64,000 nucleotides of DNA. It comes from Endomychus coccineus (taxonomy: Eukaryota; Arthropoda; Insecta; Coleoptera; Endomychidae). Under the pieces are notes generated by a model. That model saw only the letters and a program-made list of their open reading frames with translations. It searched no databases and had not been told where the DNA came from. The translations under genes and the position numbers were made by a program. Positions 12,001-23,400 of this stretch are shown here, one piece after another. Within the stretch, counting starts at the first letter, position 1; each line of letters begins with the position of its first letter. The DNA is taken from contig OY294068.1 of NCBI GenBank assembly GCA_958510875.1, positions 23,664,297-23,728,296 of the forward strand. Reading direction: 5' to 3'.

Positions 12001-15000
12001 TAGAAATTATTTGGTGGATTAGGATCTTTTATGAGATAAAATATGGCTTTGTAGCTCGCATTGGTAGAACCGTAACGTAAAAAAAGATTAGTTATTAAGA
12101 CTTTTTGTAAAGAGGTAGTTATGATAATATTATTCCCCAAATGAGGGGTATAGGCAATAAGATATTGCACGGAGATTGAATATTTATCAATCGACTGTTT
12201 CTCGTATAGTAAGACGTTATAATGATATTGAAGAATACAAAATGCCTAGGAGTTGCCAGAGATGACCAATATTTGAGAATTTTTAGTGGATAACGGTGAT
12301 TGTTTCTTACTTATAGTGTATGAAATAAGGTTGCTCGCAAAATCAATGTTTAAAACCCTAAAATCAAATAAAACCATCGGTCAAAGATGTTCTACGATTT
12401 TGGCACCCAGAATATGAAAAAGTTGGACCTGCTAACAAAAAATTTAAATCTATGATGAAGATGAAATTTTATGTATTATTAATAACCTATACAGTAATGA
12501 ATTTAAATCAATATTTTGAACTACTATAATATAATAACTATATATACTAGATACTTGAATTTTATATTTTTATTTTCTTTAGATTAAAATCAAAACAAAT
12601 AGTTGAACCAATAGTACCTATGTCACCATTATATTGTATAATTAATGTATTTTTTGGAAGATTAAACATCATTAGGTATATATCATGTGTTATTTAATCT
12701 TGCATGTTGGTACTATATATAAGAAATAATCACCCTTATCCACTAAAAATACTGTTAAAGTTCTGAAGACCTTTCAGCTCTTCAACTCTTTCATAGTTTA
12801 TTACTTGCAAGTCCAGATAAATACTTAATCAAAATTAATTAAAATTAATCAAAAACATTCAATCACTATAAAATACAATGAGCATATAAAATCAGTTAAT
12901 ATGAAATTAATAATTGGCACATCAAGCTCATAAATATATCCACATTAAGGTTAAATTTGGGTCTTTGTGTCGATATGACCTTTTTAGAATTTTCAGTCAA
13001 CTGAGCAGTAATACCACTGGATCTAGTTACCTCAAATTAGAGTTCAAATATTTCGATATTGAGTAATAGCGTTTGTATAGCAACATTGATTTCATTTTTA
13101 TGTTCATATGCAGTCTTTTGTAGAGTTTAATACTTTGGAAATAGGGAGATTTTTCATAGTATGATCTATGATGATCAGGAATTCTTTAATCAGAATTGTT
13201 TCTACAAGAAGTTCTTGGGGAAAGTTTCAGCTTCAATACGAGTATGTAATTTATTTGATTATCGATAACTAGTGCAGTCAATACGGTATTTTTTAAATAA
13301 AATTTTTGAATAACAACCGATCGGGGTGAAACAGAATGCATTCGACGGGAAAAAATATGTAGACAAAAGGACCCCAAATTATCTTTGTCCAAAACTTATT
13401 TTTCCCCCAATACCCTTCAATTAGCCAATTTCTGGGATAAAAATTGAGAAAATATTTGAATAATACTGCCGAATAGGCCTGAAAATGTCTACTCGGGAGT
13501 TTTCAAGGTCGCTGATCACGATCCCGACGTCAGATTTCCCAAATTCCTCTTCCCCCTTCTCTGCCCCCTCCCCCCGCTCGGTTTATCCAGCAATTTATAG
13601 AAAAAATAGATCAAAATTGGATGAAACGATGGTCTCGGGGTTTTCAGGGTCGCTGATTACGATCCCGTCTTCAAAATTGAAAAATATCTCATCCCCCCTC
13701 CTCTAATTAATCCCACATGCTGTTCATCCAGCATTTTTGAAAAAATCCAATAGTAATTTGTTAACGAATAAATTGTTAATTAACTAATTAATTTAACCGT
13801 CAATTGCAAAAATAACATTAAATTCACGTTCAGCGAGCTCAAATTATCTGAAAATTACTCTAATCTTGAATATTTTGAAAAATTGTTGTTTTTTTAAATT
13901 TATTAACAAATAAAATTGTTAATTAACTAATTAATTTAACTGTAAATTGAAAAATTGACCTCAAATTCATGTTTAGCATGTCCAAATTATCAGAAAATTA
14001 CACTTTGAATGCTTACAATTAATGAAAAACAAGGTTTCCAATTTTTTTAATGATTCTATAAAAATCCCATTTTTTGACCATTAATTCCTAGATATTTCCT
14101 GGAATGCGAAATTTGTCACTCGAAAAAATCCATGGGGGGTTAATTAGAGGAGGGGGGATGAAATATTTTTCAATTTTGAAGTCGGGATCGTAATCAGCAA
14201 CCCTGAAAACCCCAGAGTTCACCGTTTCATCCAATTCTGATGGATTTTTCAAACAATGCTGGGTGAACAGCATGGGGGGTTAATTAGCGGAGTGGGGATG
14301 AGATATTTTTCATTTTTGAAGTCGGAATCGTAATCAGCGACCCTGAAAACTCCCCGAGTCCACCGTTTCATACAATTTTGATCAATTTTTTCCAAAATTG
14401 CTGGATCCGAGTGGGGGGGAGATCACAGAAGGGGGGAAGAGGAGTTTGGGAAATCTGACGTCGGGATCATGATCAGCGACCCTGTAAACCCCCGAGTCCA
14501 CCGTTTCATACAATTTTGATCAATTTTTTCCAAAATTGCTGGATCCGAGTGGGGGGGGGGGATCGGAGATGGGGGAAAGAGGAATTTGGGAAATCTGACG
14601 TCGGGATCATGATCAGTGACCCTGAAAACCTCCGAGCAGACATTTTCAAGCCTATTCGGCAGTATTATTCAATTATTTTCTCAATTTTTATCCCAGAAAT
14701 TAGCTAATTTAAGGATATTGGGGGGAAAATAGGTTTTGGACAAAAATAATTTGGGGTACTTTTGTCTGCATATCACCGTCGAATGCCTCCTGTTGTTATA
14801 AAAATTTTTTAAATAATCGACCTATTTTTATACCATATTGACTGCACATACAACACTCGACACTCCAATGTAAGGGATTTTGCAATACAAATCAAAAGTT
14901 TAAACAACATTGAAGTAAAATATGCAATATTTTTTTATCTGTCTATTTGTAACAAGGCACAAAATAGGCTGTAAAATTTTATATACCCAGTCCTCCTTTT

Positions 15001-16733
15001 GTATTGTAAAAAACATGAGACCATAAAGAGTATTTATCTTGGCAAAAATCTCAACTCAAGGACCTTTATCAGTAATAGGTACGCTCTCAGACAAAGATGC
15101 CAACAAAGAATCACCTCTATCAAGTGAAAACCATCATATTCTCAAATTTCATTGGCTTTTGTATTCTGCTGATGCCATAGTTTCATCACGAAATCCAATA
15201 AAACCATCTTAAGATCACTGCAAAACATTTAATAGAAAGTTTGGATTCCAGCCTCCCAAGAGTTCCCTTCTCGTTGATGAAGCTGTTATTGATTCATCCA
15301 CTTTCTAGCATGTGAAAGCTGTTTCAAATTATTGTGAATCCATCCCCGATTAACAATATTGGTTTTGAACAACTACATTAAATGACCTCTTAAGTTTGAT
15401 AATAACAGACAAATCAAATCCAATACACAGACATATAGTTTAAAAAGCAATCAACTTACTGTAATCCAAGATGCCTTGACTCCAGTATCTGGGGCCAAGA
15501 TCTTTCAATTGATTCTTCAAACTTCCCATTAATTAAAAGACTTCTTGAATAAGTGAAAGATTCTTCATTCTCACATTTTACTATATCACTTTGTTCTATC
15601 ATTTCCACCTTGTGACACCAAAATAAATTTTTATTGTTCTCAATTTTTTCCAAAATTTCGTCAACACTTAAATTAATCACCGTAAAACTTGGAGGAGGTG
15701 GAACACCACTAAGGCCATTTTGTACTCTCTTCAGTAACTTTACGTCATCTTTATTAAAATATGGTTCCACAGGAACTTTTTTAGTACAATTTTCATTCTT
15801 AATTGTTTGTTCATCATCAGAAAACAAATCTGGACTCTGAACAGAAGCCACTTTTATTTTGTTTATTTTAATGGGGGTTTTCAATACTTTGATCAGAGAA
15901 ATATTCTCTTTATCTTCTTCAGGAACTACCGAAGATGTTTTAACATTTTCAGCATTGTAAGTTGAATTTAGTTTTTCTAACACTGAATTATCACATGTAT
16001 TCGTAACATTACTTAGCACATTAGTGTATTTAACAATACCTGAAGATATAGCAGCATCTCGAAGGTTTTCAATATATTGTTCACATCTATGATCAGTCTC
16101 TTCTACAGATTTTCTATTAGCACACACATTATTATATAAAGAGGTACTGTTATCGTTTATACTCTTCAAATCGTTACTAATATTACTTTGCCCTTCTATA
16201 AGTGAATAGTTATAATTAGTACTGTACGAACTATTAGCATCACCAATTATATGACTTCCATTAGTAAATAATTGATTTGTGAACGAATCTGAATTTATCC
16301 CATCATTGAAATTGTAATATATGGGATTAGCTATGGGTATTACCACTGAAGAATCTGAAACCTCAGTATCAGTTTCAAAGCCACTAAAGTTAGTGTTGTT
16401 ACTTGTTCTAGAACTATTTATTGTAGACTTTGGCGAGCTAAAGAATAATTGTCTTGATTCTTCATAATCTTCTTTCTCGATTTCAGCACTAATATTCAAA
16501 TCACTACCGATATTAATGTCTGGTCTTTCAAGCAATGCATCCTCACTCAAATAAACAGGTTTTGGTAGGAATGATCTCAGAATGTCTACTGTAGATGTAG
16601 AAGAACTATCTAATATAGAGTTCGAATTAGATTCATGATCAATGGTTTGAGAGATATATCCACTATCGTTATCCATAATTAACTCAAAATTGTATCTACC
16701 CGTCGAAGCTCCCTCATAATCAAAATTGTTCAT
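9059..16733 (-). CDS. CDK-site-rich basic nuclear protein, 854 aa, five exons, family uncertain
   Basis: Exons in order: 15460..16733 (ATG at 16733), 11718..11999, 11397..11644, 11015..11340, 9059..9493. All junctions are GT-AG and phases agree, giving 855 codons with the stop. Residues 1-330 are acidic and Ser/Asn-rich; PPPPSFT and a DEILEKI helix follow near 355-375. Residues 425-500 (TSEEIEHLCDKYGKRF, then SPGRRLSHLARRR) look conserved. Residues 460-640 hold nine full CDK consensus sites (SPSK, SPGR, SPRK twice, TPAK, SPVK, SPSK twice, SPFK) in a very basic setting. The last exon opens with LQWAVYEALKAQNI, a helical region ending near GGTSGRMLRIARHHSY. I do not recognise the family securely. 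The C-terminus is faintly like MTBP/Treslin origin-firing factors, which would fit CDK control; this is a guess. A nuclear, cell-cycle role is inferred. An upstream GTG in frame was rejected in favour of this ATG. Confidence 0.8.
9600..10265. repeat. 153-bp tandem repeat array, about 4.3 units, in an intron
   Basis: The block GTGAAATAAGAAAGACT recurs at about 9651, 9804, 9957, 10110 and (degraded) 10260, spacing 150-153 bp. Each unit continues with ATTGTATAATTTTCAGA, TATAAATAGCTTC, TTATTCTTCATTGACATAT and a CGTGACTTTTTTG block. It lies in the last intron (9494-11014) of the 9.1-16.7 kb gene, just inside the acceptor. Every unit carries TTTTCAG on the plus strand only, so it makes no decoy acceptors for the minus-strand gene. 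Confidence 0.93.
10266..11014. other. Rest of last intron, nothing recognised
   Basis: AT-rich intronic sequence with no coding or transposon motif apart from CTTCTGTTACTCGAGTTCAT near 10295. Confidence 0.5.
12151..12290 (+). mobile_element. Tc1/mariner transposase helix-turn-helix fragment
   Basis: On the plus strand from about 12165 one frame reads DIARRLNIYQSTVSRIVRRY, then a short linker and a stop. This is the DNA-binding helix-turn-helix that opens Tc1/mariner transposases (pattern A-x-x-L-x-I-s-Q-S-T-V-S-R). Nothing of the catalytic domain follows. It lies in the large first intron of the 9.1-16.7 kb gene. Confidence 0.7.
12283..12749. mobile_element. MITE-like element with inverted ends
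   Basis: The left end TTTTTAGTGGATAACGGTGA, continuing TTGTTTCTTA, is inverted at the right end as TAAGAAATAATCACCC then TTATCCACTAAAAA. The length is about 465 bp. The right end plus about 50 flanking bases (ACTGTTAAAGTTCTGAAGAC) is also found diverged at 25885-25990, so this is a dispersed family. It borders the transposase HTH fragment just left of it, which may or may not be its source. Confidence 0.55.
13272..14850. mobile_element. Fold-back element with about 450-bp inverted arms and internal sub-repeats
   Basis: The outer ends are GTGCAGTCAATACGGTAT at 13272 and ATACCATATTGACTGCAC near 14850. Arms continue inward through a TTTTTTAAATAAAA block, CATTCGACGG, TTTTGTCCAAAACTTATTTT and AATTAGCCAATTTCTGGGAT, all inverted on the right. 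Within the arms a core like GGTCGCTGATCACGATCCCG occurs twice on the left (13507, 13648) and four times inverted on the right (about 14181, 14319, 14458, 14599), each beside a GGGG-rich tract. The centre (13740-14080) is AT-rich and itself partly repeated (GTTAATTAACTAATTAATTT). There is no transposase. A relative with the same core is at 49.5-50.5 kb. It lies in the 3.5-kb intron of the CDK-site-rich gene. Confidence 0.85.
14851..15459. other. Intron remainder, nothing recognised
   Basis: Sequence between the fold-back element and the donor (15459-15458) of the first coding exon of the 9.1-16.7 kb gene. No coding or repeat signal was recognised. Confidence 0.45.
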
Positions 16734-17129
16734 AATGATTAAAATTAACACTTAATTATCTGACAAATATTTATTTATTTTGATTTCTCCATCCATTAGA
16801 TTCCAAACCAAACGCCCAATTAGCACTAACTATGACATAAGAGCTCAAGTAATATCATATTCTTGATATTAAAAGTTCTCAAGTTAAGCCATGGTCTCCC
16901 GTAAACTGGTAAAAATCCAAAACAGGTAGAACTGTACCACGTTATATTTGTAGTCAAAATCTTATATAACGGACAAAATCTGTTTGGGTTTGGAATCAAC
17001 TCTAACGCCACATACCGTGAATTTACTGTAATCAATCTCCCACAGCTGTTCGAACAGGGAACATCTGTTTGTTTGGAACATCGAACCTAGCACAACTATC
17101 TGTGCAATAGTGTGAGAAGATCATAGAAT

Positions 17130-17460
17130 AGAGAAAATACGAGGGTACATGTACTTTAATAATACATGTGCTCAAGGCAAAGAAAATCAAATGTGTACAA
17201 TGAAGGAACATCAATCAATCAATTACATTTCAAATAACCTAGTATACATGTACCAAAGTGTATAAAAATTAAAAAACCAACTCATCAAAAGTTTAACAAA
17301 CTAACTTGTGATGACCTTGCTGCTTGGAGTTTCAAAATCAGGAAACAAAATGCAATGCCGGGTTCTCAACCACCTAGGTCATACCGCCGACTCAGGTTGT
17401 ACATTAAATTCGGTATAACAACAGGTAGTTCGTCCCTATATTAACTGTATGGGTTGAAGG
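17130..17460. repeat. Dispersed repeat copy
   Basis: Contains CAAGGCAAAGAAAATCAAAT followed by GTGTACAATGAAGGA, then ATTAAATTCGGTATAACAAC and ATATTAACTGTATGGG. The same blocks, in the same order and orientation, occur at 41340-41660. Parts occur at 2500-2660 and inverted at 42480-42600. No coding capacity is evident. Confidence 0.7.
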
Positions 17461-17889
17461 TGCTATACATGGACTATAGGTTCTCATGAGAATAGGACAT
17501 TGAGTTGACTACGTTTGGGACAGTGAATGCTATAGATATTGACCTTACACTTTACAATTTCATTGCAATAGTGCAAACTATGAAAAACGTCATCTAATAA
17601 AAATTCAGAAAATATTAAATTTTAACTTTTAGGAACCTATATTGACACTTAAACGGAAGCCACAAGTTGATTCTGTAGAACGAAAATGTGCGAGTACAAT
17701 TTTTGCTCTTAAAAGGCTAAGTCTAATTGACCTAAGTAGTCAGAACATTTTATCACTCAAATTTTGAATCGGTTATTAGATATGGCATCATTTTTTGGGG
17801 TATTCGACCTATGTTCAAATTGTAAAGAAGAGAAGCACGCAAAAAAAATTTCAAGAGCTATAACATAATAACATTTTCCAATTTGTACA
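17461..17889. other. Intergenic, nothing recognised
   Basis: No exon, tRNA or transposon motif was recognised between the dispersed repeat and the LINE tail. Confidence 0.4.
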
Positions 17890-18350
17890 TTTTTGAAGTT
17901 CTTAAATTTGTAAGAAGTAAATTTATCAGCTTTTAATTTGCAAAAAACTTTTCATAAATATAACACACGGCATGGTTCGAACTTGCAACATGACAATCAC
18001 AGATTGGAGTTGTACATAATGAATCCATACTATTTTGGCGAGTATTGTATAACAAATTACCCGACCAATTAAAACTAGAACAAAACATTTTTCAAACAGC
18101 TCAAAAATTATCATTATTAAAATCTTTTTTCAATAGATTTTTTTTTAAATAACCATGTTATTTCATCTTTATTAGTATTTTTCTTGTGTTTTATCGTTGT
18201 GTTCTTTAATAAATTTCGAGAAACTGTATTTATCCATTTGTAATTATTGCTATATTAATTTAGTATTTAGATGACTTGTCCTATATTCAATTTCTGTAAT
18301 CTATTGGATGAATATATTATTATTCTTATATCTCTATTATTATTAATTGT
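17890..18350 (+). mobile_element. LINE (non-LTR retrotransposon) 3' tail
   Basis: From about 17935 the plus strand reads HKYNTRHGSNLQHDNHRLEL, then YYFGEYCITNYPTN and, after stops, FFKQLKNY. This matches the C-terminal end of LINE ORF2 proteins (pattern YNTR-x-S-x-L-x-x-x-x-H-R-L, then G-x-x-x-x-N-x-L-P, then FK-x-x-L-K-x-x-L). An AT-rich 3' UTR with many ATTATT units follows to about 18350. In-frame stops show it is dead. A tRNA-like GGTTCGAACTTG near 17972 is simply codons of this frame. Confidence 0.7.
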
Positions 18351-18655
18351 AGACAGAGAAAAGAAGTCATCTTGCATAGACCTTAATTTAAATAGAGTAG
18401 TCACTGTATAAGGGACGTGATACCAGCTCCACCAGTGGCGCATTGGAGCACCAAATTTAAGCGCTTGATTTAAACAATTAATTGATCATTATTATACTAA
18501 TAATAATTATACGTTCGTACAATATTTTAGTCTTCTTGGTTTAAAGATGGTAACGATGAAAACAGTTGAATTCTCTAAAGTTGGAGAATGAAAAGCTCAA
18601 ATTTAGACAAAAATTCGTACGTAACATTCAATTTCGAATTAATTTGTTCCACCCA

Positions 18656-19263
18656 CAGACCTATTATCCTAAGGAGACAGAAATTTTTACATTTAAACAC
18701 GATCAGACATTGCCAACATTTCGGGCCACTCAGACCGCTGTATATTACAACTATGGCCGTATATAATGTGCTGTTGCCGGATTAGTTGATCTGTGTGCCG
18801 GATTGAGATTTGTAATTATTATAGAAAAGTCCATAGCATAATTTATTCGTTATATTAGAAGCAATACTGTTGAGATGTCGTTTTCTCTGAAAAATATTCC
18901 ATAATTTATGGAACATACAATCGAATTATAGCATATTAAAATTTTTAAATATAGAACTATTCTATTCGATTGCATCTTCTGTTCAGGAGGCGACAACGCC
19001 GCGCACCTTTTATAAATGGGGACTTTGTTCTGTACTACGCAATTTGACAGCTTCCGTATTTCTCGTAACTATTTCGAAGCGGTGTTGCCTCACAAGTGGT
19101 ACCAAGTTTACAATCATAGTTACAGCGTTGCCAATGAGGAGTAATTATGACTCGACGACAAAGAGGTCCGTTGGTTTTCTGTCATACTTCATGTAATCAT
19201 TGCGTTAAGTCAAATGGAGTTTTATGAATGAGATGTTTCGTCTCCTTAGGATGATAGGTCTAT
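18656..19263. mobile_element. Non-autonomous element with 22-bp inverted ends
   Basis: AGACCTATTATCCTAAGGAG at 18658 is inverted at about 19242-19263 as CTCCTTAGGATGATAGGTCT, with one mismatch over 22 bp. Between them lie about 560 bp, including a GC-rich patch GGAGGCGACAACGCCGCGC near 18987. No transposase. Superfamily not assigned. Confidence 0.6.
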
Positions 19264-20287
19264 GGTTTCACCACTGTCGTGGCATTTTCAAAGCTTGAAG
19301 TTAAAAACCAACTTTGTTTTGAGCATTGTGGCATTTTTAACATATGTAAATTTTCAACAAACATGTGAATATAATACAACAAAATTATGGCATTCCTTCG
19401 TAATGTCTCATATTTTCATGACAAAATATTACATAATATCACATTGAAATTATTTTAAACTAATTTTTCTTCGGTGTGAAATTATATATATCCCGAGTGC
19501 AGAAATTAATTTCTGGAATTTTTTTCTTGATGGCGAATATTTCAAGAAAATTATCGCCATCTTGCACATGGGATATTATAAGTATATTATAAGTGATTGT
19601 TGTTCCAGGTCCGTAAATTAACAAGTATTCCGAAAACTACCGACCCTTCCCCAGAATGTAATTTTTCAATTAACAGCCCTTGAATCAGAGAAAAATTGGC
19701 ATAGTTTCTAAAAACGTTTGGATAAATTTTTGTTTTGAAATCTGGGTTGGGGAAATAACCCTGAAGCCCCCTCTCGTAGGACTTCAGATTTAGTGAGTGT
19801 GATTTATCTTTCATTGGAACTATGGGCTTGGTGAACAACCCTGTGTAACTAACCAAAAACCTACCAGACTTCTTTAATGTAAGCAGAGAATTGAATTTAT
19901 TTTGAAGAACGAATTTTCGAAGTTCCTAGTGACAAGAAATAAAAATATTCATAATTTAATCTTAAAATATATATGTATTTCAAATAACAATATAAGAGTT
20001 TATAAATATTTTGAAAGTAGTGAACATATTTCTTAATAAAGTTAGTAAGATCTTTAAACAGGAGTTAGAATATTATCATTACTATTTTACAATAAACATC
20101 AGATTAAATATAATAATAATTCAAAAAAGAAACAACCTAAACATATTTTTTAGGATTTTCCCTAATTTGTTTTAAATAGAAATCAATAGAATAGAATCAA
20201 TATATTGATATTTATATTGAACAATAAGACAAACGACACAATAATACCGTCCATGCGGCTCTGATATTTATACAATAATAACTAACA
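19264..20287. other. Intergenic, possible Helentron scrap
   Basis: Mostly unrecognised sequence between the inverted-end element and the NEMO/optineurin polyA signal. On the minus strand near 19810-19856 a frame reads VSY....KPIVPM, which resembles the end of the Helentron endonuclease frame at 51.75 kb (VSYFSYHKPIVPM). The match is too short for a separate call. Confidence 0.3.
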
Positions 20288-20315
20288 TTTATTCAAATAA
20301 AACAATAGCACCAAA

Positions 20316-20414
20316 TCATGGTAAAGCAGATTGCATTGTAAGACATCTGTCAATATGATTTTCTACTGCCTGTAATGTTGTAAATCCAAAGGAACATACT
20401 GGGCAACTGAAACG
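20316..20414 (-). CDS. key: Zinc-finger terminal exon 2 of the NEMO/optineurin gene
   Basis: The acceptor TTGCAG ends at 20415, phase 0. The 32 codons read RFSCPVCSFGFTTLQAVENH, then IDRCLTMQSALP and TGA. The finger has the same C-x2-C-x12-H-x3-C spacing as exon 20964..21068. AATAAA lies at 20288-20293, 23 nt past the stop. It is the second of two homologous 3' exons, either alternative to the first or joined to it. Confidence 0.85.
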   Translation of the reverse strand, partial: RFSCPVCSFGFTTLQAVENHIDRCLTMQSALP

Positions 20415-23400
20415 CTGCAACAAATCAATATAATTTATAATACAATGTTGAATTTTTAATTGAATATATAATCATTTTATTCTACATTTTTATTACAATT
20501 TGACGAATTAAAAAAAGTGTATATTCCATTAGGTACATGAGAAAGCAACCATCATATTATTTCGAAGCAACTCGTTTCAGAGATAAAAATTTGATTCATC
20601 TTGTTTTTACCTCCCGTTCGAAATCATGAAAGAAAGTTTTGCTTTCATATCCAGTGTGGAAGCACTATATAACAGATAGAAAAAAGTCACCAGAAAAAAT
20701 TTGGAGCGATGGAAAAACAGAAAATCATTCAACATGAGAATTTATGTTAATTATTTTGATTAAATGGAAATTAGTTTCACAAGCATAAAACACTCATTAG
20801 TACAACACAAATTTCAAAAGTTGTTATTATGAACCACAATAATTGAAATTTATTGCGTAATATCTTTATAATTTCCAACTACATGAGTGTAACTATTATT
20901 AGGGTTGATTTAAGCGAATGCTGCACGAAACATAAATGAAAGCAAACAAGTTACCCTTCAGAGTCAATTTGATTCATTCACACATTGATCAACATGTTCT
21001 TCAAGAAGGCGAATCGATCGAAATTTTGCACAGCATATGGGACAAGTTTGACGACTCAAAGGTGGTGACTGTGTAACAAAGAAATTTTAATGTTTATTAC
21101 AAAAATCTCGTTTTCTTATCGGTTGAAGGAGTCTTTGGACCTGTGATTCACTTCTCACCATCAAATAAGAAACGATTTGCCATATCCTAATGTGGTTGAT
21201 AAACAATAATTATGACAAAACTGGGCAATCTGTTTGAACGAGTGTTCCAAATATTAACAAATGTGTTGCATTATTATTGGTAATAACTTTGTGGTCATGA
21301 TCACTCGTTTAATTAAGCAATGTTATGATATGATATAATGATACTGCCTATTGATACCGGGATATCAAAAATTATCTTGGTCAAGGGTGGTTGTGGAATC
21401 TAAAACGTGTGTCTTACTTTACGTTTGAAATAATTATGTCATAATTAATTTGAAGTTTCTAAAAGTGCGAAATTTCGCAATTTTATACGAATATTGTAAC
21501 ACTCAGAAGTCTTTAGCGCTTTGGACTCCGAGATTTTCACGTGGCCTATCGAAATTAGAAGGTTCGAATTATCTAAAAACATAATTGCATGAACGCCAGA
21601 CGTCCTATGTAATTAGCTACGAACGAAATCATTTTGACATATGCTGCACGTAAGTTAGAGTTTATACATTTTACCTCGGTCTTATTAATTTGGGGCCGTT
21701 TCTTGCCCCGTGCGACCGGCACCAGTTGTAATAGTGTTTTTGGCTATGGGCCGCTAGCTTTTACCCGCTTCGTGTATATTATAGTCGCGAGAAAATTCCC
21801 TTTGGTACGTCGCACGTTAGACGCGCGTAGCTGAGATCTGAGAATAGCTCATACTGTTTTCATTAAATTTTCCTATTTAATGGACATTTATCGAAAACAA
21901 AAGGGCCGTCGGGCACGATCCGATACTAAATCTAACTACATGGAGCGAAAACGGCACGCGAAAAGTCGTCGTAAAGCCGTATTAGGTACAATCAGTTTGC
22001 ACTTTTCTAACTCGCGTGCTACGGGCTTCTCACGTGAACGTCATTCGATTTACGGAAAATTAACTATTTCAAAACAGTTTTTGACCCGGATTGTGGCTAT
22101 CACGACCTCTGAAAAGGTTCAAAGTTCACATAATTATTTCATAATTTGTAGTTCATTATTGTTTTACAACTGAAATAAATAGGTATGAAATTTGTAGGTT
22201 ATTGATGATGTCAGTGTGACAGTGACATAATTATTTCAAACGTAAAGTAAGACACGTTTTAGATTCCACAACCACCCTTGACTAAGATAATTTTTGATAT
22301 CCCGGTACAATGAAATTTTTGAATTCCGCGACGATTATGACTTCTATAATGATACATGAATTCTAGTGAATTTTAGTTTTACGAAGTTGGTATTGACAAA
22401 TATCAGTAGTATGATCATAGGAAAGTAGAACACCTTTGTTATGTATGGTAAGATCCTCAAGTATGTGCATTTCTTTAGAATATACAAGTTTTTTTAATTA
22501 AACAGTTTGGTGTGAAAAAAAACACTTCATTTCTATGTGTATTCTATGATAATATGATAGAATGGTTACATACCCCTTCTATTGGAGGTGCACCTCTCGG
22601 AGCCGAAGCTACAGTAATATTTCTCGGTTGAATAACTTCAAATCCACGTTCTCTAATAAGTTCCAATTCCTCATTCAGTTCATTGTTGCGTTTCTGAATC
22701 TGAAGAAAATCATGAGTTATCTGATCCTTTTCAGCTTTAACACGCTCTTTAGCCTCTCGTTCAGATTCAAAGTCTGCTTTATAAAGATCAGTCTGAAATT
22801 TAAATTGAACTGTACTCTAATACTCCAAATTCTGAAGTACCGTTACATAAAATTCGGCCCACATTGCAACTTACTTGTGCTTGTAGTGCTGCATAATCGT
22901 CCTTCAGTGATTCTAGAACCTTCAATTCCTTCACTTTACTTTTTTCTGCATCAAGTTGAGCATTCAACACTGTGTTAGTTTGTTGAAGTCCAGTTAAAGT
23001 AGATTGGGAGCTCATTAGTTGCTTGCGAAGGTTCTCCAAATCTTCTTTAATGTTATTATTCATACACAAGTGAGATTTCAGATTTATAATTTCTGTATTC
23101 AAATTCCTCTCTACCTCAAATGCTCGAATCTTTTTATTTTCTAATTCATTCTTAATCTGGAAAACAACATTTAAACAGTAAATATAACAGTTTATACATT
23201 ACATATAAAAAAGAGTTCACACTGTTATATACGCTATACAGAGTGTTTCAGTTTTTTCGTTCATAACTTCGGGAAACGATAGAACTTCTAAAAATAATAG
23301 GGGGATTTTTTTGGTCACAAAATGTTTTTGAGACAAATACAGTAGCGTAGTTACGGGGTTTTGTAACCATTTAAACCCCTTAAACTTCTACGTGAATGGT

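Noticed and set aside
17960..18050. tRNA-like sequence with GGTTCGAAC
   Set aside because: No acceptor stem or A box fits, and the bases translate as the C-terminal end of a LINE ORF2 (YNTRHGSNL...).
20964..20966. TGA after the first zinc finger taken as proof of a broken gene
   Set aside because: The finger is complete, a polyA signal follows, and a possible donor lies just before the stop, so alternative last exons or tandem joining explain it without damage.
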